DNA of 64,000 nucleotides, taken from positions 62,623 through 126,622 of the forward strand of contig NZ_RBZV01000010.1 in NCBI RefSeq assembly GCF_003628145.1, read 5' to 3'. The stretch is from Trinickia fusca (GTDB lineage Bacteria; Pseudomonadota; Gammaproteobacteria; Burkholderiales; Burkholderiaceae). The first letter of the stretch is position 1. Every line of letters starts with the position of its first letter. This document shows positions 26,894-36,162 of the stretch, in pieces. Both the position numbers and the translations under genes were made by a program. The notes beneath the pieces are model-generated. The model did not search any database. It had not been told where the DNA came from and was given only the letters and a program-made list of their open reading frames with translations.

Positions 26894-28300
26894 ATGAGTC
26901 ATACGCTCGACGACCAGAAGCCCTTGCCTACGCCTTCGCCCGACACCGTGCACTATCGCGCGCTCGATGGCGCGCACCATATCCACCCGTTCTCCGACAT
27001 GGGCGCGTTGAACCGCATGGGCAGCCGCGTCATCACGAAAGCACAAGGCGTCTATCTATGGGACTCGGACGGCCATCGCCTGATCGACGGCATGGCGGGC
27101 CTCTGGTGCGTAAACGTGGGCTACGGCCGCAAGGAACTGGCCGAAGCCGCGTATCGGCAGATGTGTGAGCTGTCGTACTACAACACGTTCTTCAAGACGA
27201 CGCATCCGAGCGTAGCCGAATTGTCGGCGCTGCTCGCGCAGCTCGCGGGCCCGCCATTCACGCACTTCTTCTACTGCACGAGCGGCTCGGAGGCCAACGA
27301 CACGGTACTGCGCATCGTCTATCGCTATTGGGCTACGCAAGGCCAGCCGCAGAAGAAATACGTGATCTCGCGCAAGAACGGCTATCACGGCTCGACGATC
27401 GCCGGGGCGACGCTTGGGGGCATGGCGTACATGCACGAGCAGATGCCGTCGAAGGTCGAACACATCGTGCACATCGACCAGCCGTACTTCTTCGCCGAAG
27501 CCGAGCCCGGCATGACGCCTGATGCATTCGGCCTCGAACGCGCCCGGCAACTCGAAGCGAAGATTCTCGAGCTCGGCCCCGAGAACGTCGCGGCCTTCAT
27601 CGGCGAACCGTTTCAGGGAGCTGGCGGTGTCATCTTTCCGCCTTCGACCTATTGGCCCGAAATCGAACGCATTTGTCGTCGATACGATGTGCTGCTGGTC
27701 GCCGACGAAGTCATCGGCGGCTTCGGCCGCACAGGCAAATGGTTCGCGCATCGGCACTTCGGTTTCAAACCCGATCTGATGGCGCTCGCGAAAGGCATCA
27801 CGAGCGGCTACGTCCCGCTGGGGGCTGTGGCGATCTGCGAACGCGTCGCGCAAGCGATCGTCGAGCACGGCGAGTTCAATCACGGCATGACCTATTCAGG
27901 CCACCCTGTCGCCACGGCCGTCGCGCTGGCCAACCTCGCGCTCATGCGCGAGGAAGCCATCGTTGAGCGCGTCAAAGACGATACAGGACCGTACTTCCAA
28001 TTTCGCTTGCGCGAAGCGTTCGAAGGTCATCCGATCGTCGGCGAAATCGCGGGCGTGGGGCTAGTCGCCGGGCTGCAACTCGCGCGCGAGCCGCGCTCGC
28101 GCACGCGCTTCGAAAACGGCGCGGAAGTCGCCGGGATCTGCCGGGATCTGTGCTTCAGCGGCAACCTGATCATGCGCGCGAGCGGCGATCGCATGCTGCT
28201 CGCCCCACCCCTCGTGATCAGCAAGCCCGAAATCGATGAGCTCGTCGCCAAGGCCAAACAGGCCATCGATGCGACGGCCAGGCGTGTCGGCATGATGTGA
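26894..28300 (+). CDS. Class III aminotransferase, putrescine/polyamine type
   Basis: 468-residue PLP enzyme. Class III signatures: YCTSGSEANDTVLRIV (phosphate-binding), LLVADEVIGGFGRTGKWF (cofactor Asp) and LMALAKGITSGYVPLGAV with the Schiff-base Lys. It resembles SpuC-type putrescine/cadaverine-pyruvate aminotransferases. It lies 15 bases after the gamma-glutamylputrescine-synthetase gene, so the two form an operon for polyamine use as a nitrogen source. Whether it acts on free putrescine or on the gamma-glutamyl derivative cannot be read from sequence. A hairpin follows at 28326. Confidence 0.88.
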   Translation: MSHTLDDQKPLPTPSPDTVHYRALDGAHHIHPFSDMGALNRMGSRVITKAQGVYLWDSDGHRLIDGMAGLWCVNVGYGRKELAEAAYRQMCELSYYNTFFKTTHPSVAELSALLAQLAGPPFTHFFYCTSGSEANDTVLRIVYRYWATQGQPQKKYVISRKNGYHGSTIAGATLGGMAYMHEQMPSKVEHIVHIDQPYFFAEAEPGMTPDAFGLERARQLEAKILELGPENVAAFIGEPFQGAGGVIFPPSTYWPEIERICRRYDVLLVADEVIGGFGRTGKWFAHRHFGFKPDLMALAKGITSGYVPLGAVAICERVAQAIVEHGEFNHGMTYSGHPVATAVALANLALMREEAIVERVKDDTGPYFQFRLREAFEGHPIVGEIAGVGLVAGLQLAREPRSRTRFENGAEVAGICRDLCFSGNLIMRASGDRMLLAPPLVISKPEIDELVAKAKQAIDATARRVGMM

Positions 28301-28325
28301 CGCCCTCATAGAATCCCCCATCTAA

Positions 28326-28347
28326 ACGGCCCCTTGCACCGGGCCGT
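28326..28347 (+). terminator. Hairpin after polyamine operon
   Basis: ACGGCCC and GGGCCGT form a 7-bp stem with an 8-base loop, 25 bases after the aminotransferase stop. No T-run follows, so it is either a weak intrinsic terminator or a simple mRNA end structure. Confidence 0.45.
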
Positions 28348-28361
28348 CCGGTTGCCTATCG

Positions 28362-28379
28362 TTACATCCATCAATGTAA
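28362..28379. promoter_or_regulatory. TTACAT-N6-ATGTAA operator-like dyad
   Basis: A perfect 6-bp inverted repeat with a 6-base spacer, 34 bases before the start of the monooxygenase operon. The architecture is typical of TetR- or similar dimeric repressor sites. No regulator gene is adjacent to this operon in the window. Confidence 0.45.
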
Positions 28380-28413
28380 TGATCGATAAAAACAATCATC
28401 GGAGGGCGCCCGG

Positions 28414-29949
28414 ATGGAGACGGTCGACATCGCGATCATCGGCTCGGGTTTCGCCGGCCTAGGCATGGCGATCCGCTTGAAAGCGGCCGGCATGCACGAC
28501 TTCGCCATCATGGAAAAAGCGGAGTCGGTCGGCGGCACCTGGCGAGACAATCATTACCCCGGTTGCGCGTGCGACGTCCAATCGCACGTCTATTCGTTTT
28601 CGTTCGCACCCAATCCGCATTGGTCGCGCATGTTCGCCCCACAGCCGGAGATCCGCGCGTATCTGGAACACTGTGCCGAACGCTTCGGCATCGGGCCGCA
28701 TCTGCGCTTTCGGCGCGCGCTTGTCAACGCCCGTTACGACGAGACCCTACAGCGATGGCATTTGCGTTTCGCCGACGGTTCGACGCTGTCGGCGCGCGTG
28801 CTGATCTCGGGCATGGGCGGACTCTCGCGTGCGTCGGTACCCGAGATCGAGGGCCTGTCGACGTTCGCCGGCAAGACGTTCCACTCGCAGCAGTGGGATC
28901 ACGGCTATGCGCTCGCGGGCAAGCGTGTCGGCGTGATCGGCACGGGCGCGAGCGCCATTCAATTCGTGCCGCAAATCGCGCCGCACGTCGCGCACCTTGC
29001 GCTGTTTCAACGCACGCCGCCGTGGATCATGCCGAAGCCCGATCGCGCGATCAGCACGGCCGAGCGTTGGTTGTTCGAGCATCTGCCGTTCACCCAGCGT
29101 CTCGCACGCACCGGGCTCTATTGGCTGCTCGAATCGCGCGCATTGGGGTTTTCCGTGCATCCGGGCATCATGAAGGCGCTGCAAAAACTCGCGCTCAGGC
29201 ATCTGCACAGGCAGATACCCGACGCAATGCTGCGCGGAATCCTCACGCCGGGCTATACGCTCGGCTGCAAACGAGTGCTGATCTCGAACGACTATTACCC
29301 GTCGCTGATGCGCGAGAACGTCGAGGTCGTCACAGACGGCATCGCCCTCGTCGAGCCCGATGCCGTCGTGACGACGGACGGACGCACACATCACGTCGAC
29401 TGCCTGATTCTCGGCACGGGCTTTCATGTCAGCGCCCCGTTCGAGCGCGGCCTGGTTCACGGACGCGGGGGCCTCGACATCGTCGACGCCTGGCACGACG
29501 GCGCGCATGCCTATCTGGGTTCGACGCTGCCGGCCTTCCCGAACTTCTTCATGATCGTCGGCCCGAACACGGGGCTCGGCCATCACTCGATGGTGTTCAT
29601 GATCGAGTCGCAAATCGAGTACGTGCTGCGTGCGCTGATCACCATGCGCAAAGCCAACGCTGCCGCGCTCGAAGTGCGCGAGCCCATCGAACGCGCGTAC
29701 AACGAGCGCATTCAACGAAAACTCGCGCGCGCGATCTGGTCCGTAGGCGGCTGCAAGAGCTGGTACCTCGATCCTGTCACGGGCAAGAACACCACGCTGT
29801 GGCCCGGCTTCACCTGGCGCTTTCGCCAGGCCACGCGTCAATTCCGGCTTGCCGACTATCACGCGTATGCCGCACCGGATGCGGCCGATGCGTCGGCTGG
29901 TATCGCTTCCGACGAGCGCGCGACCGCGTCGTCGACACAAACGGCATGA
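28414..29949 (+). CDS. Flavoprotein monooxygenase, Baeyer-Villiger type
   Basis: 511 residues. The FAD Rossmann motif GSGFAGLG is near residue 12, GGTWRDNHYPGCACD follows (FMO/BVMO signature), the BVMO fingerprint FAGKTFHSQQWD (FxGxxxHxxxW) is near residue 150, and a second NADPH Rossmann motif GTGASAIQFVP is near 178. Baeyer-Villiger monooxygenases insert oxygen next to a ketone to give an ester or lactone. GGAGGG precedes the ATG. It is the first gene of a tight four-gene operon whose dehydrogenase and hydrolase could make the ketone and open the ester, respectively. Confidence 0.9.
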   Translation: METVDIAIIGSGFAGLGMAIRLKAAGMHDFAIMEKAESVGGTWRDNHYPGCACDVQSHVYSFSFAPNPHWSRMFAPQPEIRAYLEHCAERFGIGPHLRFRRALVNARYDETLQRWHLRFADGSTLSARVLISGMGGLSRASVPEIEGLSTFAGKTFHSQQWDHGYALAGKRVGVIGTGASAIQFVPQIAPHVAHLALFQRTPPWIMPKPDRAISTAERWLFEHLPFTQRLARTGLYWLLESRALGFSVHPGIMKALQKLALRHLHRQIPDAMLRGILTPGYTLGCKRVLISNDYYPSLMRENVEVVTDGIALVEPDAVVTTDGRTHHVDCLILGTGFHVSAPFERGLVHGRGGLDIVDAWHDGAHAYLGSTLPAFPNFFMIVGPNTGLGHHSMVFMIESQIEYVLRALITMRKANAAALEVREPIERAYNERIQRKLARAIWSVGGCKSWYLDPVTGKNTTLWPGFTWRFRQATRQFRLADYHAYAAPDAADASAGIASDERATASSTQTA

Positions 29950-29968
29950 AGCATAGGGAGTCCATAAC

Positions 29969-30874
29969 GTGAAAGTGTTGACCGACAAAGTCGCCGCCAT
30001 CACGGGAGCCGGATCGGGCATCGGGCGTGCGCTCGCGTTGGCGCTGGCGCGTGAAGGTTGCCATCTGGCGCTCGCTGGTCTCCACCCGGAACCTCTCGAA
30101 GAAACCGCCCGCCTCGCACAGCAGGCCGCAAACGAACGACGCGGTGTGCCGATCGACATCACGACGTGCGTGCTCGACGTCGCCGAACGCGAATCGATGT
30201 TCGCGTGGGCAGCGGCCACTGTGGAGCAGCACACTCAAGTCAACCTGATCTTCAACAATGCCGGCGTCGCGCTGTCGAGCACCGTCGAAGGCATGGACTA
30301 CGCCGATCTCGAGTGGATCGTCGGCGTGAACTTCTGGGGTGTCGTCCATGGCACGCAGGCGTTCCTGCCTTATCTGAAGACATCCGGCAACGGACACATC
30401 GTCAACATCTCGAGCGTGTTCGGGCTGTTCGCGCAGCCCGGCATGAGCGCCTACAACGCGACCAAGTTCGCCGTGCGCGGCTTCACCGAGTCGCTGCGGC
30501 AGGAACTCGACCTCATGCAATGCGGCGTCTCGGCCACCTGCGTGCATCCGGGTGGCATCCGCACGAACATCGCGCAAGCGAGCCGCATCTCGCCCAGCGT
30601 CTCCGGATTCCTCATCGACAACGAACGTCAAGGACGGGAAGACTTCGAGCGCTTCTTTATCACTAGCCCCGAACAAGCGGCGCGCACGATTCTCGATGGT
30701 GTACGCCGAGACAAGCGCCGCGTGCTGATCGGCCGCGATGCGCGCGCCGCCGACGCGCTCGCGCGCTGTCTGCCGGCCGCGTATCAGGCGCTCGTCGTGC
30801 GCACGATCCGCCGCATGCGGCGCGCGACGGCCAAGCGTGCCGAGTTGCCGCAAGCATCCATCAAGGAGCAATAG
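29969..30874 (+). CDS. Short-chain dehydrogenase/reductase
   Basis: 301 residues starting with GTG (preceded by AGGGAG). The classical SDR motifs are TGAGSGIG (cofactor glycine-rich loop), NNAG, the catalytic Ser in VNISSVFG and YNATK (Tyr-x-x-x-Lys). The extra C-terminal 60 residues end in a basic helix (RTIRRMRRATAKR), as in membrane-associated SDRs encoded beside Baeyer-Villiger enzymes in mycobacteria and proteobacteria. It likely interconverts an alcohol and ketone feeding the monooxygenase. It starts 19 bases after the monooxygenase stop. Confidence 0.9.
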   Translation: MKVLTDKVAAITGAGSGIGRALALALAREGCHLALAGLHPEPLEETARLAQQAANERRGVPIDITTCVLDVAERESMFAWAAATVEQHTQVNLIFNNAGVALSSTVEGMDYADLEWIVGVNFWGVVHGTQAFLPYLKTSGNGHIVNISSVFGLFAQPGMSAYNATKFAVRGFTESLRQELDLMQCGVSATCVHPGGIRTNIAQASRISPSVSGFLIDNERQGREDFERFFITSPEQAARTILDGVRRDKRRVLIGRDARAADALARCLPAAYQALVVRTIRRMRRATAKRAELPQASIKEQ

Positions 30875-30875
30875 C

Positions 30876-31757
30876 ATGACGATGCCTATTCGTCGCGACC
30901 TGCGCTTTGCTTTACCGCCCGATCGTGCGTGCGACTGGCATGTATTCGGCCCCTACGTCACGCATTTCTTCAATGCCATGTCGTTGATGTTTCCAGCCGG
31001 CGAGCGATACTTCATCGACAGCGTGCGCTACTACCGCGACCGCATCGAAGACCCGGAGCTGAAGAAGCAAGTACTCGGCTTCATCGGCCAGGAAGCGATG
31101 CACACGCGCGAGCACGTCGAGTACAACGCGTTGCTCGATGCAGCGGGGCTACCGGCCACGAGGCTCGACAGGTTCATCACGAACCTGCTCGACTATGGAC
31201 GCAGGAAGTTGCCTCATTCGATCCAACTCGCGCAAACGGTCGCGCTCGAACACTACACGGCGATGATGGCCGGGCTGCTGCTCGACGATCCTCGGCGTAT
31301 CGAAGGCTCGGTACCGAGCTACGTCCAGGTCTGGACCTGGCATGCCCTCGAAGAAACCGAACACAAGTCGGTGTCGTTCGATGTCTGGAATGCGGTGATC
31401 AAGCCTGGGCCGAAGCGGTATCTGATGCGCACGCTCACGATGCTGCAGATCACCGTCATGTTCTGGGCCATCGTGTTCTGCTTCCATGTGCGGCTGATCG
31501 CAGCCGATCGCCCACACGGCCATCGGCTGCGCAACTCGTGGATTCTGGTGCGCTTTCTGTTCAGCCGGCGTGGCGTGTTTCCGTGCATCGCACTAGACTG
31601 GCTGCGCTTTTTCAAGCCGAGCTTCCACCCATGGGACCATGACAACAGCGCGTACCTGTCCCGCATCGATGAGCTCGTCGCCGCTGTCACGACGAGCGGC
31701 ATGCAGCGCCCGGCCGACGTTGGCCACCTGCGATCGCGCACGACGGCACAGACGTGA
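30876..31757 (+). CDS. PF10118 predicted metal-dependent hydrolase
   Basis: 293 residues. Carboxylate and histidine motifs typical of PF10118 are seen: GFIGQEAMHTREH, ALEHYTAMMAG and HALEETEHKSVSFDVW. These give Glu/His pairs on long helices, like ferritin-fold di-iron proteins. One or two hydrophobic stretches (TMLQITVMFWAIVFCFHV) suggest membrane association. The reaction is not established for the family. It starts two bases after the SDR stop, with AAGGAG as ribosome site. Its conserved company with flavin monooxygenase, SDR and hydrolase suggests a role in the same lipid or ketone pathway. Confidence 0.85.
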   Translation: MTMPIRRDLRFALPPDRACDWHVFGPYVTHFFNAMSLMFPAGERYFIDSVRYYRDRIEDPELKKQVLGFIGQEAMHTREHVEYNALLDAAGLPATRLDRFITNLLDYGRRKLPHSIQLAQTVALEHYTAMMAGLLLDDPRRIEGSVPSYVQVWTWHALEETEHKSVSFDVWNAVIKPGPKRYLMRTLTMLQITVMFWAIVFCFHVRLIAADRPHGHRLRNSWILVRFLFSRRGVFPCIALDWLRFFKPSFHPWDHDNSAYLSRIDELVAAVTTSGMQRPADVGHLRSRTTAQT

Positions 31758-32686
31758 ACGCCGTGCTTGATACCTCGACTGTCGTATCGGATGGCGTGCG
31801 GCTCGCTGTCCGTGCGAGTGGGCCGCGCGATGCGCCGCCCATCGTCCTCGTGCACGGCTATCCCGACTCGGCTGCCGTATGGGAGCCGATACGCGCGCAG
31901 CTCGACGGACAATTCCGTGTCATCGCCTACGACGTGCGCGGCGCGGGCGCCTCGGAGGCGCCCGCGCATCGTGCAGGCTACCGGCTTCCGCAGTTGGCGG
32001 CCGATCTTGCGCGTGTCGCCGAAGCCACGTGCGGCACACGGCCGTTTCATCTGGTCGGCCACGACTGGGGATCGCTCCAGAGCTGGGAAGCAGTAACCGA
32101 GGAGTCGTTGCGCGGGCGTATCGCTTCGTTCACGTCGATCTCGGGGCCATGCCTCGATCACGCAGCCTATGCGCTGCGCGGTGACGGCGCCACGACGGGC
32201 TCGCGTGGAACGAGGCTCATGCAATTGCTGAAGTCTTGGTATATCGCGTTCTTTCATTTGCCCTTCGTGCCCGAGCTCGCCTGGCGAGTCGTCGGCGTGC
32301 GCGCGTGGCCGCTATGGATCAAACTCACCGAGGGCATTCGTGTCGAGGTCGACCCGGCCTTGCTGCGAAACGCGGTGAATGGCCTCGAGCTCTATCGCGC
32401 CAACTTCATCGAGCGGATGCGCAAGCCTCGACCTCGTCACGCACACGCCCCCGTGCAGTTCGTCGTGCCGCGGCATGATCGCTATATCGGGCCGGGGTTG
32501 TCGATCGGACTCGAACGCTGGCTCGGTGCCTATACGCGTGTGGAGGTCGATGCGGGTCATTGGGTAGTGCTAAGGAATCCTGATCTCATCGCCAGACATA
32601 TTCGCAACTTCGTGCGGGCGCATGAGTTTGGCACGTCGCCTGGCGAGACGTTGTCGCCGCCATCGGCCGGCCAGCAGAGCGTATAA
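31754..32686 (+). CDS. Epoxide-hydrolase-like alpha/beta hydrolase
   Basis: 310 residues. It starts with GTG, overlapping the previous stop by four bases (GTGA), so it is translationally coupled. Core motifs: VLVHGYPDSAAVW, YDVRGAGAS, nucleophile elbow LVGHDWGS with Asp, and the late DAGHWV His. The Asp nucleophile places it with epoxide hydrolases and haloalkane dehalogenases rather than with Ser esterases. As last gene of the monooxygenase operon it would hydrolyse a pathway intermediate. The C-terminal 20 residues are hydrophilic and non-conserved. Confidence 0.87.
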   Translation: MNAVLDTSTVVSDGVRLAVRASGPRDAPPIVLVHGYPDSAAVWEPIRAQLDGQFRVIAYDVRGAGASEAPAHRAGYRLPQLAADLARVAEATCGTRPFHLVGHDWGSLQSWEAVTEESLRGRIASFTSISGPCLDHAAYALRGDGATTGSRGTRLMQLLKSWYIAFFHLPFVPELAWRVVGVRAWPLWIKLTEGIRVEVDPALLRNAVNGLELYRANFIERMRKPRPRHAHAPVQFVVPRHDRYIGPGLSIGLERWLGAYTRVEVDAGHWVVLRNPDLIARHIRNFVRAHEFGTSPGETLSPPSAGQQSV

Positions 32687-32707
32687 GGACCCTCTCGCGG
32701 AGAAGCA

Positions 32708-34354
32708 ATGTTCGAGTCGTCGACATCCCGGTGTACTCGTCTTCGCTTACTTCCCAATCCTGTGTGGTCCCACGTCGTCGTGCGCCTCGCCGCGGCACTG
32801 TTGTTCGCTGGCCTTATCGCCGCTCAAGCCTGCCATGCCGATGCCCCAACGCTGCCGCCTCCGCCCTCGCAGCTCTATGGCGACCTGTTCGTGGCGGTGC
32901 AAACGCAGCAGATCTTCGACGATCAAAAGACGTTCGTGGATGCTGTGCCCAATAGCGCCCCGGCTACGATCGTTCAACAGTACGAGCGACAAAAGAACCT
33001 GCCCGATTTCGATCTGAAGGCGTTCGTGCTCGCCAACTTCACGCTGCCGAGCGAACCGGTGATCACGCCGCCGAGTGGGCAAACGCTGCGCGAGCATATC
33101 GACTGGCTGTGGCCGAAGCTCACACGGACGACCACCACCGCGCCGGCATACAGTTCGCTGATTCCGCTACCCCAGCCCTACGTGGTGCCGGGTGGGCGCT
33201 TTCGCGAAGGCTACTACTGGGACACCTATTTCACGATGCAGGGCCTGCAGGAATCATGGCATGAGGACCTCGTCGATGACATGCTCGACGACTTCGCCTA
33301 CGAGATCGATCAGTTCGGCCACATTCCCAACGGCAACCGCACCTACTACCTGAGCCGCTCTCAGCCGCCGTTCTTCGCGCTGATGGTGGCGCTTGCCGCG
33401 CGCAACGAGGGCAGCGGTGTCTATCGAAAGTACCTGCCTCAGCTAAGGAAGGAGTACGCCTACTGGATGAGCGGCGCGAGCACGACGCCACCCGGTCAGG
33501 CGACACGCAACGTAGTCGTGATGGCTGACGGCACGGTACTCAACCGCTATTGGGACGAGCGCGACACGCCACGCGACGAGTCGTATCTCGAGGACGTGAA
33601 GACGGCCCAACAAGCTACGGAACGCAACCCGAGCGAGGTCTATCGCGACTTGCGCGCGGCCGCCGAGTCGGGATGGGATTTCAGCTCGCGCTGGTTCGGC
33701 GACGACCATACGCTGGCTACGATTCGCACGACCTCGATCGTTCCCGTCGACCTCAACAGCTTGCTGTTCACGCTCGAAGCCACCATTGCGAAGGGCTGCG
33801 AGTTGTCGCGGGACTATGCCTGTTCGGCCCAGTATGTCGGAAAGGCTCAGCGCCGTGCCGACGGTATCAACCGCTATTTGTGGAATCGCAATGGCTACTA
33901 CGGCGATTACGACTGGCGGCTTGGCAAGTCGCGCGACAAGGTTTCGGCCGCCGCCGTGTATCCACTGTTTGTCGGCATAGCGTGGCCCGAACGCGCCGCG
34001 CGGACGATCAAGACCGTCGACACGCAACTGCTGAAGCCGCACGGCCTTGCGACGACGACGATCGAAACCGGTCAGCAATGGGACGCGCCGAATGGCTGGG
34101 CACCGCTGCACTGGCTCACGATTGAAGGCGTATGCCGCTATGGGCACCCTGAGTTCGCCAGGACAGTCGGCGTGCGCTTTCTTGCCGACGTGAAGCAGGT
34201 CTACGCGTCGGATCAGAAGCTCGTCGAGAAGTACGTCGTCGAAGGACCGAATGCTGGTGGTGGCGGCGGTGGCGAATATCCGTTGCAGGACGGCTTCGGG
34301 TGGACCAATGGGGTCACGCTCAAGCTGCTCGATCGATATGCGCGTGGTGAATGA
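32708..34354 (+). CDS. treA: Periplasmic trehalase, GH37
   Basis: 548 residues. A long basic n-region then a signal peptide ([22 protein letters not shown]) direct export. Both trehalase signatures are present: [15 protein letters not shown] and [10 protein letters not shown]. The catalytic acid lies in [11 protein letters not shown] and the base in the [18 protein letters not shown] end. The enzyme hydrolyses trehalose to two glucose in the periplasm. It lies 21 bases after the hydrolase gene on the same strand but is probably unrelated to that pathway; it is the last high-GC gene before a lower-GC island. Confidence 0.93.
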   Translation: MFESSTSRCTRLRLLPNPVWSHVVVRLAAALLFAGLIAAQACHADAPTLPPPPSQLYGDLFVAVQTQQIFDDQKTFVDAVPNSAPATIVQQYERQKNLPDFDLKAFVLANFTLPSEPVITPPSGQTLREHIDWLWPKLTRTTTTAPAYSSLIPLPQPYVVPGGRFREGYYWDTYFTMQGLQESWHEDLVDDMLDDFAYEIDQFGHIPNGNRTYYLSRSQPPFFALMVALAARNEGSGVYRKYLPQLRKEYAYWMSGASTTPPGQATRNVVVMADGTVLNRYWDERDTPRDESYLEDVKTAQQATERNPSEVYRDLRAAAESGWDFSSRWFGDDHTLATIRTTSIVPVDLNSLLFTLEATIAKGCELSRDYACSAQYVGKAQRRADGINRYLWNRNGYYGDYDWRLGKSRDKVSAAAVYPLFVGIAWPERAARTIKTVDTQLLKPHGLATTTIETGQQWDAPNGWAPLHWLTIEGVCRYGHPEFARTVGVRFLADVKQVYASDQKLVEKYVVEGPNAGGGGGGEYPLQDGFGWTNGVTLKLLDRYARGE

Positions 34355-34572
34355 TTAGAAGGATGGGTTGTTGAATTATCGGCGGCCCATCCCACGCTCC
34401 GGCTTCGGTTCGCCCGACATATTAATCCGGCATAGCCCCTCCTGATTAGCGCCCCTCGTAATTTAGAGTAGATCCACCAACGTAAAACAGTCCGAACCAC
34501 AAAGAATCTTGCGCCTTGAAGCGAAATTGTTGGTTAGCCTCGATCCCATGAAATAAAAATGAGAGAGCCAAA

Positions 34573-36162
34573 TTGGGAAAATCGAGGAACGTCGTCTTTT
34601 TCATCAATCCACCCAACAGCAATGACATTGGTGCGGCCCCGACGATCGGCGATTCGGTCTCAAAGGGTGTGCAGCATACCGATTGGGCAAATTTTCCGCA
34701 CTTGGGAATCCTATCGCTTGCGTCATATGTCGATTCGCTTCCCGAATTGGATGCGATCTACATCGACGGCGTCGTGCATCCAATCGACGTCATCACCTCT
34801 GAAATCCAGTCCAAAGCGGCGACCACACTTGCTGTCTGCCTCAGTGCGATCACCGCAAACTACGAAGCATCTCTTCGAATTGCACACTCAGTCAAAACAA
34901 TCGACCCTGCTATTTCAATCATTATGGGGAACGATCACTTTTCGGCGTTAAGCCGGGAAATCCTATCTCGCCATCGCACACTTATTGACTGTGGTTTTGT
35001 CGGAAACGAGATCTACACAGGACTTGGCGAGTACCTGCAGGATCTCCGTCGCCATACGACGAGCGAGATCTACCCAGGATCCGTGCGATGGGTAGCGGAT
35101 CGGCTCATCGTCGATCCGCAGATTCGCGAGGAGGTTAATCGTGTGATCGATTACCGCTTGATTGACCGCGTGCTGCCACACACGTCGACCTACTCTCGGA
35201 ATTTCACTCGTCGCCTCGGCCACCGCATTTGTGATCTAACTGGCCGCCACGCGAAGTGTGGGGTGCCCGTTGAGATCAGCCGCGGCTGCATCAAGTTCAG
35301 CGGCGATGATGCGTGTTCATTCTGCTCAATTCAATACGGTGGTATGTGGAAAAACGAGCTTCCTGCTGTACACGCATGGCAGGCGATTCGCGCTGCGTGG
35401 TCGGCGGGGTATGACTATCTGTATGTCACTGCCGACGAACTTCCCCTTACGTTTTCGCGGCTGATGCTCGATATGGCGAACACACCACCGATATGGTGGC
35501 AGGAGCTTGAACCTGACGAACGGCCGATTCTTGTCGGGTATGCGCGAGCCGACGGCATGGAAAAGGAACATGTCTTGAAGGCCATGCGGCAGATTGGCTT
35601 CCAGATTTTATTCGTCGGCGTCGATGCAGGCGCGTCACTGTCGTTACGGGCGCTCAATAAGCCACTAAAAAATAAGGACCCACAACTCTCGTCTCAACGA
35701 ATGTCTGCGTCGAATCTGCGCGCACTGGAGAACGCTCGGCGCCATCGTGTGTCGATTAAGGCAGGATTCGTCCTCGGCCACCTTGGTATGAATGACGCGC
35801 TACTTGGGGAGAACGTGCGCACCTATGTCGAGTTCCTGCGCAGCGGGCAAGACGTTATCGTCAGCGCCGATATCGAACTCTTGTCGCCCGAACCCGGGTC
35901 CAAGGATTTTTACTACCTGACTCACCCGGACGCTGCCGCCGCGATTTCGAGCGATCTCGATCTCGAAATCGCGCCCATCGAATTGCGTGAGCACATCGCT
36001 GCTGACTATCGTGGCATCGACATTTTTGATCGCGAGCGCGCAATCGAAGACTATATCCGGGCGTTTATGCCGAGACTGTCGAAAAACACGCTCACACAAG
36101 CCCGTGATTACGTGAGGGCATCATGTTTAACGCTTGGCATCGTGATTGGTGACGAAATCTGA
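34573..36162 (+). CDS. Radical SAM protein with CX8CX2C cluster motif
   Basis: 529 residues, lower GC than neighbours. The start is TTG after GAGAGAG. Residues 1-165 look like a B12-binding-type Rossmann domain (FFINPPN..., FPHLGILSLASYV) but lack a clear DxHxxG cobalamin motif. The radical SAM core follows: SRGC at Cys239, Cys248 and Cys251 give CX8CX2C instead of the usual CX3CX2C, with a KFSGDDA insertion in the cluster loop. ILVGYARADGMEKEHVLKAMRQIGFQILFVGVDAG matches the barrel strands of B12-radical SAM enzymes. It overlaps the LysE exporter gene by one base, so enzyme and exporter are coupled. Product unknown. Confidence 0.85.
   Translation: MGKSRNVVFFINPPNSNDIGAAPTIGDSVSKGVQHTDWANFPHLGILSLASYVDSLPELDAIYIDGVVHPIDVITSEIQSKAATTLAVCLSAITANYEASLRIAHSVKTIDPAISIIMGNDHFSALSREILSRHRTLIDCGFVGNEIYTGLGEYLQDLRRHTTSEIYPGSVRWVADRLIVDPQIREEVNRVIDYRLIDRVLPHTSTYSRNFTRRLGHRICDLTGRHAKCGVPVEISRGCIKFSGDDACSFCSIQYGGMWKNELPAVHAWQAIRAAWSAGYDYLYVTADELPLTFSRLMLDMANTPPIWWQELEPDERPILVGYARADGMEKEHVLKAMRQIGFQILFVGVDAGASLSLRALNKPLKNKDPQLSSQRMSASNLRALENARRHRVSIKAGFVLGHLGMNDALLGENVRTYVEFLRSGQDVIVSADIELLSPEPGSKDFYYLTHPDAAAAISSDLDLEIAPIELREHIAADYRGIDIFDRERAIEDYIRAFMPRLSKNTLTQARDYVRASCLTLGIVIGDEI

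Noticed and set aside
24851-27046. Leftward open frame of 731 codons opposite the puuA-like gene
   Set aside because: Mirror of a GC-rich gene; the composition is Arg/His-rich and no family pattern is visible, while the opposite strand encodes a clear glutamine-synthetase-type enzyme.
28747-30234. Leftward open frame of 495 codons opposite the monooxygenase gene
   Set aside because: Antisense shadow of a well-supported flavoprotein gene; no domain resemblance.
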